Assembly (NCBI GenBank): GCA_002841945.1
Contig: PHBI01000040.1
Span: forward strand, 1 to 39,746
DNA length: 39,746 nucleotides
Direction: 5' to 3'
From: Deltaproteobacteria bacterium HGW-Deltaproteobacteria-14
GTDB lineage: Bacteria; Myxococcota_A; UBA9042; PHBI01
Below, in pieces: positions 26,211-33,146 of the stretch. A model generated the notes under the pieces. That model saw only the letters and a program-made list of their open reading frames with translations, was not told where the DNA came from and did no database searches. The position numbers and the translations under genes are program-made. Each line of letters opens with the position of its first letter. The first letter of the stretch is position 1.

Positions 26211-28349
26211 ATGATCACCGACAAGAACGACGCGTTCGAGCTCAGCTTCGACCCCGAGACCGGGATCGCGACCCTGGCGCTGGCGATGGCCGGCAGGGTG
26301 AACAAGGTCGACGAGATCTTCGCGCGCGGGCTCGACGCCGGCGTGGACTGGGCCAAGGCGCGGGCGGGGCTCAAGGGCGTCATCCTCACGAGCGCCCACA
26401 AGAACTTCTGCGTCGGCGCCGACATCGACGGGCTCGTCCCGCTGCGCGACGCCGAGCGGACGCTCACTTGGGTCGCGGGCCTCAACCGCGTCTTCCGCAA
26501 GCTCGAGACGATGGGCGTGCCGGTCGCGTGCGCGCTCGTCGGCTCGGCCCTCGGCGGCGGCTACGAGGTGGCGCTCGCGTGCCATCACCGCGTGGCCCTC
26601 GACAGCCCCAAGGTGCAGATCGGTCTGCCCGAGGTGTCTCTCGGCGTCATCCCGGGGGCGGGCGGGACGCAGCGGCTGCCGCGCCTCGTCGGCATCCAGA
26701 AGGCGCTCGAGCACATCACGATGGGTCAGCCGGTGCGCGCCGCGAAGGCCTACAAGCTCGGGCTGGTCGAGGCCCTCGCTCCGACCCGCGAGGCGGTCGT
26801 GGCGGCGGCGCGCCAGTGGATCCTCGACCACCCGCGCAAGACCCGCCAGGCCTGGGACGAGAAGGGCTACGTCTTCCCGGCGCCGGCGCCGGACAGCGAG
26901 GACGCGCGCAACATCTTCATGGCCGCGACCGCGATGATCTTCAAGAAGACCGTCGGGACGATGCCGCAGGTCGAGGCGGTCGTGTCGGCGATGCAGGAGG
27001 GGATCGGGCTGACCTTCGATCGGGCGCTCGAGGTGGAGAACAGGCACTTTGTGCGGTGCGCCATCAGCGACCAATCAAAGGATATGATTCGGACCTTTTG
27101 GTACTTCCGCAACGCAGCAATGAAGGCCGATGGGCTGCCGTCGGCGGAGACGCACGGCTTCAAGAAGGTCGGCATCCTCGGGGCGGGCATGATGGGGGCC
27201 GGGCTCGCCTTCATCTGCGCGCAGCGGGGACTCGAGGTCGTCCTCAAGGACATCGTCGCGGCGCAGCTCGAGGCCGGCGAGGCCCACTGCGTGGCCGAGG
27301 CGAATGGCAAAAAGCACCTCGACGCCGGGGCGCGGCAGGCGATCCTCGACCGCATCACCTACAGCCTGGACGTCGCGGACCTGGCGGGCTGCGACCTCGT
27401 CATCGAGGCGGTGCTGGAGAGCGACACCGTCAAGCACGCGGTGACCCGCGAGATCGAGCCGCTGCTGGCGGCGGGCGGGGTCTGGGCGTCGAACACCTCA
27501 GCCATCCCGATCACCCACCTGGCGACGGCGGCGGCGCACCCCGATCGCTTCATCGGCCTGCACTTCTTCTCGCCGGTCGAGAAGATGCCGCTGCTCGAGA
27601 TCATCCGAGGGGAGCTGACGAGCGACCTGACGATCGGGCGCGCGGTGCGCTTCGCGCAGGACCTCGGCAAGATCCCGGTGCTGGTCAACGACGGCTACGG
27701 CTTCTTCACGAGCCGCGTCTTCGCGACCTACCTCATGGAGGCCGTGCAGATGGTCGCCGAGGGGCACGACCCGGTGCTCATCGAGTGGGCCGCGCGGCGG
27801 GCCGGCATGGTCGTGCCGCCGCTCAAGGTCTACGACGAGGTGACGTTGCGGCTCGGGCTCAAGGCGGTCGAGCAGGCCGAGCGCTACACCGGCGTCAGCC
27901 ACGCGGATGCCCCGGCGATCAAGCTCCTCCACGAGCTGGTCGACGAGCACGGGCGCATCGGGAAGATCGCCAAGGCGGGCTTCTACGACTACGCCGGCAA
28001 GGAGCGCCGCCTGTGGCCGGGCCTCGGGGCCCTGGTCGGGGACGCGCGGCCGGCCCACACCGGGGTCGACGTCATCGCCGACCGGCTGATGCTCATCCAG
28101 GTCGCCGAGGTCGCGCGGTGCCTCGAGGAGGGCATCCTGCGGGAGAAGCGCGACGCGGAGATCGCCTCCATCTTCGGCATCGGCTTCGCCCCCTCCTCCG
28201 GCGGGCCGCTGGCCTGGATCGACCGGCGCGGGGTCGCGCGGGTGGTGGAGCAGCTCACGGCGCTCGCGGCCGAGCACGGGCCTCGGTTCACGCCGCCCCG
28301 GGTGCTGGTCGACATGGCGGCGCGCGGGGAGCGCTTCTTCGCGGCCTGA
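26211..28349 (+). CDS. fadJ: Fatty-acid oxidation multifunctional protein (enoyl-CoA hydratase/3-hydroxyacyl-CoA dehydrogenase)
   Basis: The 712-residue protein is close to E. coli FadJ and FadB in length. Residues ~1-290 are a crotonase domain with the oxyanion segment NFCVGADID and both catalytic glutamates (ALGGGYEVALA and LPEVSLGVIPGAGGTQRLP). Residues ~320-500 are an NAD-binding domain (GAGMMGAGLAF), with GLHFFSPVEKMPLLEII giving the dehydrogenase His/Glu pair. C-terminal dehydrogenase helices follow. It hydrates enoyl-CoA and oxidises 3-hydroxyacyl-CoA, handing the product to the adjacent thiolase. At the domain junction (27040-27125) there is a marked local drop in GC and use of rarer codons, with no frame disruption. 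FadB versus FadJ assignment is uncertain. Confidence 0.94.
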   Translation: MITDKNDAFELSFDPETGIATLALAMAGRVNKVDEIFARGLDAGVDWAKARAGLKGVILTSAHKNFCVGADIDGLVPLRDAERTLTWVAGLNRVFRKLETMGVPVACALVGSALGGGYEVALACHHRVALDSPKVQIGLPEVSLGVIPGAGGTQRLPRLVGIQKALEHITMGQPVRAAKAYKLGLVEALAPTREAVVAAARQWILDHPRKTRQAWDEKGYVFPAPAPDSEDARNIFMAATAMIFKKTVGTMPQVEAVVSAMQEGIGLTFDRALEVENRHFVRCAISDQSKDMIRTFWYFRNAAMKADGLPSAETHGFKKVGILGAGMMGAGLAFICAQRGLEVVLKDIVAAQLEAGEAHCVAEANGKKHLDAGARQAILDRITYSLDVADLAGCDLVIEAVLESDTVKHAVTREIEPLLAAGGVWASNTSAIPITHLATAAAHPDRFIGLHFFSPVEKMPLLEIIRGELTSDLTIGRAVRFAQDLGKIPVLVNDGYGFFTSRVFATYLMEAVQMVAEGHDPVLIEWAARRAGMVVPPLKVYDEVTLRLGLKAVEQAERYTGVSHADAPAIKLLHELVDEHGRIGKIAKAGFYDYAGKERRLWPGLGALVGDARPAHTGVDVIADRLMLIQVAEVARCLEEGILREKRDAEIASIFGIGFAPSSGGPLAWIDRRGVARVVEQLTALAAEHGPRFTPPRVLVDMAARGERFFAA

Positions 28350-28357
28350 GACGCTCG

Positions 28358-28379
28358 AGAGCGCGCGGCGCTGCGCTCT
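28358..28379 (+). terminator. Possible weak terminator after fadJ
   Basis: AGAGCGC (28358-28364) pairs with GCGCTCT (28373-28379) around an 8-nt loop, 9 nt after the stop. No U-tract is present. Confidence 0.35.
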
Positions 28380-28415
28380 GATGGGTCATGAATCGCCTGA
28401 GCCTGGGAGTTCGCC

Positions 28416-29531
28416 ATGAGCAACAGCCGCAGCGGCAGGAGCGGGAGCAGCGTCTTCGCGGGCGGTGGGCAGCACCTGCGCCGCGCGCTGAGCGTCGAGA
28501 TGGACCCGGGCGAGCCGCTCGCCGACGAGGTGGCGCTCGTCGCTGGCCTGGGCGGCGTCGGTGGGACCTACGCGCGGCTGCTCCTGTGGCGTCGCTCGAT
28601 GCTCTATCTCGGCTTCTTCGTGCTGCTGCCGTCGCTGCTCATCGACAGCATCTCAGCCATCATCCAGCTGGCCGACAACGACGTCGGCGGGATCGCGGTC
28701 GACAAGGACAGCGTCGCGGTCCTGGGCGGCCTGGGCTTTCTCGTGGTCTGCCTCAACGCCGTGATGGCGTTCGGCGTCTACTCCGCCTTCCGGCGCTGGT
28801 CCGACTGGGGCGCCTCTCGCAAGGTGCTGCTCATCACCTGGGTCATCGCGTTCCTGGCGCCGTTCGCGGTCGCGCTCTTCCCGATGCGCAGCGTCGCCGG
28901 GGGCAACGCGCAGGCGGCGATCATCTTCGGGCTCCTCGGGGCGCTCAACCACGTCGTCGCGCTCGCGCCCAAGGTGCTGGCCCTGATCCCCGGGCTGCTG
29001 CGGGCGGCCGTCAGCGCCAAGGTGTTGTTTCCGCAGACGTCGGCGCCCGGCTGGCTGGTCACCCTGGCGTCACCCTTCTATCTGCTCCTGCTCTTCGTCA
29101 TCATGATGCTGCCCTACCAGCTGACCGGCAGCCCGCTGCTCATGCTGGCGATGCTGTGCTTTCTGCTGGGGCCGGTCTGGCTCTGGCGCTCGGGGACGGC
29201 GCTCGCGCGGCCGACCCGGCCGGAGGAGACCGTCGCGCTGGTGAAGAAGACGCGCGGCGTCAGCATCGCGCTCAACGGCGCTGGCGCGGTGCTTCTGCTC
29301 ATCGGCGTGCTGACCGCCGGCATCGGGATCGACGCCCTCAGCGTGTTCAAGGCGCTGATCGGGATCGCGGCCAACGTCCTCATCCTCAGCGTCGTCGCCA
29401 TCGACGTCCTCATCGGTGGCATGTCCCGCGCCCGCACCATCGCGCGCGAGGTCGTCTCGGACGAGGCGGATCCGCTCGACACCTTCATGGACGAGGCGGC
29501 CGCGGCGACCGGCCCCCCACCCGAGGGCTGA
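28416..29531 (+). CDS. Polytopic membrane protein of unknown function
   Basis: The 371-residue protein starts at ATG 28416 with GGGAG 6 nt upstream. Residues 1-55 are a hydrophilic cytoplasmic-type lead (SVEMDPGEPLADEVALVAGL). About eight hydrophobic segments follow (near 60-85, 101-126, 139-159, 168-196, 215-235, 238-258, 286-310 and 315-338). The C-terminus is acidic (SDEADPLDTFMDEAAAA). The spacing of the helices and the absence of conserved polar motifs recall YIP1-type membrane proteins, but I cannot assign a family. It follows the beta-oxidation operon by 66 bp, with a weak hairpin between. Transport or envelope function would be a guess. Confidence 0.85.
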   Translation: MSNSRSGRSGSSVFAGGGQHLRRALSVEMDPGEPLADEVALVAGLGGVGGTYARLLLWRRSMLYLGFFVLLPSLLIDSISAIIQLADNDVGGIAVDKDSVAVLGGLGFLVVCLNAVMAFGVYSAFRRWSDWGASRKVLLITWVIAFLAPFAVALFPMRSVAGGNAQAAIIFGLLGALNHVVALAPKVLALIPGLLRAAVSAKVLFPQTSAPGWLVTLASPFYLLLLFVIMMLPYQLTGSPLLMLAMLCFLLGPVWLWRSGTALARPTRPEETVALVKKTRGVSIALNGAGAVLLLIGVLTAGIGIDALSVFKALIGIAANVLILSVVAIDVLIGGMSRARTIAREVVSDEADPLDTFMDEAAAATGPPPEG

Positions 29532-29952
29532 CCTGAAACGCCAGGGCGCGGACCGGAGTCCGCAGCTGGCGACGGGCCGGGACACACCGTGGCCCCGCCG
29601 GTCGGCCGCGGAGGACGCAGGTCCGCGCCCGATACCCGGGCGCGGCGCCCCGCCCCCCGCGAAGGAAGCCCCGAAAGGCCCGCCTGGCCAACGCGAAGCG
29701 GCCCAGGCGGCGGCGAAACTAGCCCGGGGCTAGCTACAATGCTGGTCACCCAAGCGCAGCACCGCGCGGTTGAGGGCCCCGCCGTGTCCAAGCGCCCCGC
29801 TTTTTCACCACTGAGGACACGGAGAAGAACCCCTGCGCGCCGCTGAGACCCTGGGGCCTACCGAGGCGCCCTCCGTGTTCTCCGTGCCCTCCGTGGCAAA
29901 CATCGCCCGTGGAATTAATGGGTTACGCCAAGGTGATCGGCATCGGGGCGAG
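29532..29952. other. 421-bp spacer between convergent genes
   Basis: I see no credible gene here; the small frames are Arg/Pro/Gly-rich shadows. It contains a perfect 9-bp GC hairpin (29623-29631 with 29637-29645, 5-nt loop), which could terminate the membrane-protein transcript, and the 9-bp-periodic inverted element at 29806-29896. Confidence 0.7.
29806..29896. repeat. Inverted intergenic element built of 9-bp CACGGAG units
   Basis: The left arm 29808-29826 and the right arm 29878-29896 are reverse complements at 17 of 19 positions, around a 51-nt centre. The right side shows CTCCGTG three times at exact 9-bp spacing (29871, 29880, 29889). The left side shows CACTGAGGA followed by CACGGAGAA. 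A T5 run precedes it. It resembles dispersed CACGGAG-type intergenic elements that I recall from environmental bacterial genomes; their function is not known. Confidence 0.6.
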
Positions 29953-31275
29953 CTACGGCGCCAGCGCCTTGACGGCGGCGCAGGAGCGCTCGAAGCCGTA
30001 GCTGCACGCCTCCTTGAGCAGCTCGACGGCGCGCGGCATGTCCCGGACGACGCCGACGCCGAGGTTGGTGAGCACCGCGGCGTCGTGACACGCGATGGGC
30101 TCGCCGAGCTCGCACCCCTGAGTGAACAGGGCGAAGGCCTTGGCGGGGTCCTGGGCGGTCTCGCGGCCGGCCAGCACGAAGATCCCCTGGTTCAAGCAGG
30201 CGCGCGGGTCCTTGCCCTGGCAGGCCTTGACGAAGCGCTCGAGGCCCGCCTTGGCGTCCTCGGGACCGCCGCTGCCACCGCACTGCTGAAAGCCCAGGTT
30301 GGTGCAGGACTCCATGCTCCCGGCCTTGCACCCCTGCTCGAAGAGCTTGCGCGCGGCCTCGGGCTTGGCGTCCTGATCGAGCATGCCGAGCTTGTGGCAG
30401 CCAAAGCCCTTGCCCTCGGCGCACGACTTCTTGAAGTAGTCCCGCGACGGCTCGAGCTTCGCGGGGTTCACCGCGTCCCAGCGCTGGAGCTCGGTGACCA
30501 GGCACGCGGTGGAGTCGGCGCCGTTGCCGCAGCGCCCCGCCGGGGCGGTCCCGCCGTCCCCGCCCGTCCCCTCGGTGGCGTCGTCGCAGAAGGCCTTGCC
30601 GCCGTAGAGGCAGGCCTGGTCGAGGAGCTCCTTGGCTCGCTTGGCGTCCGCCCGCGTGCCGACGCCATCGCGGTGCATGACGCCGGCCTGCAGGCACGAG
30701 CGCGGATCCTGAACGTCGCAGCCCGCGAGGAACGCCCTCAGCCCCTGTCCGTAGTCCTTGAGCCCGCCCTCGCCGCGCTGCCAGGCGATGCCGAGCCCGT
30801 AGCAGCTCTCGCCGTCGCCGAAGCCGCAGGCCTTGCCGAGGATGAAGCGGACGCGCTCGAGGTCCTGCTTCACCCCCTTGCCGTCCCGATAGAGGTTCGC
30901 GAGGTACTTGCAGCTCGGGAGATAGCCGCCGTCACAGGCCTTGTCGTAGAGGCGCAGCGCCTTCTCTACGTCCTTGTCGGTGCCGGTGCCGGTCTCGACG
31001 AGCTGGCCGAGCATGTGGCAGCCGAGCACCTCGCCGCCGTCGCACGCCTTCTTGTAGTAGTAGATGGCGCGGCTGTAGTCCTGGGGACCGCGGTCGCCGT
31101 TCTCCCAGGCTACGCCGAGGTCGACACAGTCGCTGAGCTTGCCGGACTCGCAGCGCGCCGCGAGCTTGTCGCGGCTCGCCTCGGCGTAGGCGGCGGTCGG
31201 AGCGAACACCGCGAGGGCGAGGGCGGCGGCGATCGCGCGCGCGCTGAAGAGGGTCTGGGACGACGGCGTTTTCAT
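29953..31275 (-). CDS. Secreted Sel1-like repeat protein
   Basis: The 440-residue protein starts at ATG 31275; frames extending to 31392 add non-family sequence. A signal peptide (ARAIAAALALAVFAPTAAYAEA) predicts export. The rest is about ten Sel1-like (TPR-related) helical repeats, e.g. AIYYYKKACDGGEVLGCHML, ALRLYDKACDGGYLPSCKYL and KLFEQGCKAGSMESCTNL. Each has paired cysteines seven to nine residues apart, as in the Helicobacter Hcp cysteine-rich Sel1 proteins. A Gly/Thr-rich, repeat-free insert lies near 260-280. Such solenoids mediate protein-protein contacts; the partner is unknown. It is divergent from the tail-tube gene with a 258-bp shared upstream region. Confidence 0.92.
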   Translation of the reverse strand: MKTPSSQTLFSARAIAAALALAVFAPTAAYAEASRDKLAARCESGKLSDCVDLGVAWENGDRGPQDYSRAIYYYKKACDGGEVLGCHMLGQLVETGTGTDKDVEKALRLYDKACDGGYLPSCKYLANLYRDGKGVKQDLERVRFILGKACGFGDGESCYGLGIAWQRGEGGLKDYGQGLRAFLAGCDVQDPRSCLQAGVMHRDGVGTRADAKRAKELLDQACLYGGKAFCDDATEGTGGDGGTAPAGRCGNGADSTACLVTELQRWDAVNPAKLEPSRDYFKKSCAEGKGFGCHKLGMLDQDAKPEAARKLFEQGCKAGSMESCTNLGFQQCGGSGGPEDAKAGLERFVKACQGKDPRACLNQGIFVLAGRETAQDPAKAFALFTQGCELGEPIACHDAAVLTNLGVGVVRDMPRAVELLKEACSYGFERSCAAVKALAP

Positions 31276-31413
31276 TTTCGAGCGTGCTCCGAGGCGGTGC
31301 GTCTGGGGTCCGCAGAGATGCAACCCCCATGGCGGTACATTGCCTTCCGGTGGGCCGAGGGTATGCTCGCCGAGGCGCGCAGCGCAAGACAACGCGCCGG
31401 CACGGACACTGCC

Positions 31414-31442
31414 TTGCCTCCGCCAACGGATGCGTCTACACT
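31414..31442 (+). promoter_or_regulatory. Promoter candidate and leader hairpin of the tail-tube gene
   Basis: TTGCCT (31414-31419), a 17-bp spacer and TACACT (31437-31442) form a sigma-70-like promoter (4/6 and 4/6 matches). The expected leader of about 85 nt contains a CCGGGC/GCCCGG hairpin at 31483-31500 and a strong GAGGAG site (31522-31527) 6 nt before the ATG. Confidence 0.4.
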
Positions 31443-31533
31443 AGCTGCTATTGGGGGTCGGTGGTCCAGTGCGAGCATTGATCCGGGCCGACGAGCCCGG
31501 CTCCACTGACCTACGCCTGGCGAGGAGTCGCTC

Positions 31534-32211
31534 ATGTCCATCCAACCCGTAAGCCCGCCCCCGGTTCCACCCGTCCCGTGGAAGTCGTACAGCTGGCCGA
31601 AGCTCGAGCGTAAGATCACGATCACGAAGTTCTCGCCGAAGGCGCTGGGTACGCCCGTCGTCGGCGCGATCGGCGTGCTCCTGCCGCTCATCGTCGGCAT
31701 CATGAAGCTCCAGAAGGGCTCGCCGCTGACCAACCCCACGCCGGGTGTCGCCAAGCCGCAGTCATCGACCGGGCGGCGCCCGTTCGACCCCTTCACCGAC
31801 CACGACTTCTGGATCGAGATCGATGGCGTGAAGGCCGGCGCGTTCCAGAAGTTCGACGGGCTGAGCTGGGACTGCGACGTCATCGAATACAAGGACTCGA
31901 TGGACCCGTGGCCGCGCAAGCGCCCGGGTATCCACCGGTTCGGCAACATCAAGCTCACCAAGGGCATGATCACCAACACCGCGCTCTATGACTGGTGCGC
32001 CCGGGTGCAGGCCGGCAACATCGAGCGGCGCAACGGCGCCATCCATATGCTCGACCGCACCGGCGACAAGCAGAAGCCGGTGCTGACCTACGAGTTCTTC
32101 CAGGCGTGGCCGACCAAATGGTCGAGCTTCCGCGGGGATGGCAAGGGCGGCGCCACCCTGCTCGAGGAGATCGAGCTCGCGGTGGACTCGTTCAACATCA
32201 AGAAGGGCTAG
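31534..32211 (+). CDS. Phage/contractile-injection tail-tube homologue with N-terminal hydrophobic extension
   Basis: The 225-residue protein has a strong GAGGAG ribosome site. Residues ~80-225 match the gp19/TIGR02241-type tube proteins of contractile tails and extracellular contractile injection systems. Landmarks in order are DHDFWIEIDGVKAGAFQKFDGL, DVIEYKDS, RKRPGIHRFGNIKLTKGMI, LYDWCARVQAGN, FFQAWPTKWSSF and TLLEEIELAVDSF. These tubes stack as hexamers inside a sheath. Unusually, residues 1-79 precede the domain: a Pro-rich head, a basic segment (KLERKITITKF) and a hydrophobic stretch (TPVVGAIGVLLPLIVGIM) long enough to span a membrane. No sheath, baseplate or spike genes are nearby, so it is an orphan here. 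It may serve a remote locus or be a repurposed, membrane-tethered tube subunit (inference). Confidence 0.8.
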   Translation: MSIQPVSPPPVPPVPWKSYSWPKLERKITITKFSPKALGTPVVGAIGVLLPLIVGIMKLQKGSPLTNPTPGVAKPQSSTGRRPFDPFTDHDFWIEIDGVKAGAFQKFDGLSWDCDVIEYKDSMDPWPRKRPGIHRFGNIKLTKGMITNTALYDWCARVQAGNIERRNGAIHMLDRTGDKQKPVLTYEFFQAWPTKWSSFRGDGKGGATLLEEIELAVDSFNIKKG

Positions 32212-32220
32212 GCCAACGCT

Positions 32221-32269
32221 CACACGGACCGGCCGTCGCGGGGCACGACCTCGCGACGGCCTTCGTGTG
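32221..32269 (+). terminator. Strong hairpin terminator between the tube gene and apaH
   Basis: GGCCGTCGCG (32231-32240) pairs perfectly with CGCGACGGCC (32252-32261) across an 11-nt loop. An outer CACAC/GTGTG arm (32221-32225 with 32265-32269) extends it. It lies just after the tube gene stop and makes that gene monocistronic. Confidence 0.65.
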
Positions 32270-32300
32270 CCAGCGGCCAGACCCGGCCTTCCGGTGACTC

Positions 32301-33104
32301 GTGGCGACCTACGCGATCGGTGACATCCAGGGCTGCTATGAGCCTCTCATGCGGCTCTTGGGCCGCGTCGCGTTCGACCCCGAGGTCGACCGCCTGTGGA
32401 TCGTCGGCGACCTGGTGAACCGCGGACCGAGCTCGCTGCGGGTCCTGCGCTGGATGGTCGAGCACGAGCGCGCCGTGGTCGCGGTGCTGGGCAACCATGA
32501 CGTCCACCTCCTCGCGCGACACGCCGGCGTCGCTAAGGCCTCGCGCGACGACACCCTCGACGGCATCCTCGAGGCCCATGACGCGGACGTGCTGGTCGCC
32601 TGGCTCGCGCGGCGTCCGCTCGCCCACCGCGAGGACGACCGGCTGATGGTCCACGCCGGGCTCCTGCCGAGCTGGACGCCGGAGGCCGCGCTCGCCCTCG
32701 CCCGCGAGATCGAGGAGGAGCTGCGCGGACCCGACCGGGCGAAGTTCTTGGCCGACCTGTACCGCGACAAGGGGCGTCGCTTCGACGCGGGGCTCGGCCG
32801 ACGCGAGCGACGGCTGGCGGCGGCCGCGGTATTGACCCGGCTGCGAGCGGTCGACGCCGACGGGCAGATGGTGGCGCGCTTCAAGGGGCCGCCCGAGGAG
32901 CTCGGGCGCGGTCAGGTCCCGTGGTTTCGTGCGCCGGGCCGCGCGAGCGGCGACGTGACGTTGATCTTCGGCCACTGGGCCACCCTCGGCCTGTGGCTCG
33001 AGGAGCGGGTGATGGCCCTCGACACCGGGTGCGTCTGGGGCGGTTCGCTCACGGCCGTGCGGCTCGAGGACCGCGCCGTCTTCTCCGTTCCAGCCCTGCG
33101 CTGA
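32301..33104 (+). CDS. apaH: Symmetrical bis(5'-nucleosyl)-tetraphosphatase ApaH
   Basis: The 267-residue cytosolic metallophosphoesterase (E. coli ApaH has about 280) starts at GTG 32301. The motifs are intact: GDIQGC (7-12), GDLVNRGPSS (36-45) and GNHDVHLL (64-71) bind the two metals. Later VHAG and FGHWA supply further histidines. It hydrolyses Ap4A and related dinucleoside polyphosphates to two ADP and can remove Np4-type RNA caps. It sits between the tube-gene terminator and the convergent kinase gene and appears to be expressed alone. Its ribosome site is weak. Confidence 0.94.
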   Translation: MATYAIGDIQGCYEPLMRLLGRVAFDPEVDRLWIVGDLVNRGPSSLRVLRWMVEHERAVVAVLGNHDVHLLARHAGVAKASRDDTLDGILEAHDADVLVAWLARRPLAHREDDRLMVHAGLLPSWTPEAALALAREIEEELRGPDRAKFLADLYRDKGRRFDAGLGRRERRLAAAAVLTRLRAVDADGQMVARFKGPPEELGRGQVPWFRAPGRASGDVTLIFGHWATLGLWLEERVMALDTGCVWGGSLTAVRLEDRAVFSVPALR

Positions 33105-33146
33105 CCCGCCGCGCCGGGCGCGCGTTGTCTGAATGAGCCCACGTCT

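Noticed and set aside
29114..29791. 225-codon minus-strand gene
   Set aside because: Mostly antisense to the polytopic membrane protein; Ser/Pro-rich composition with no recognisable domain.
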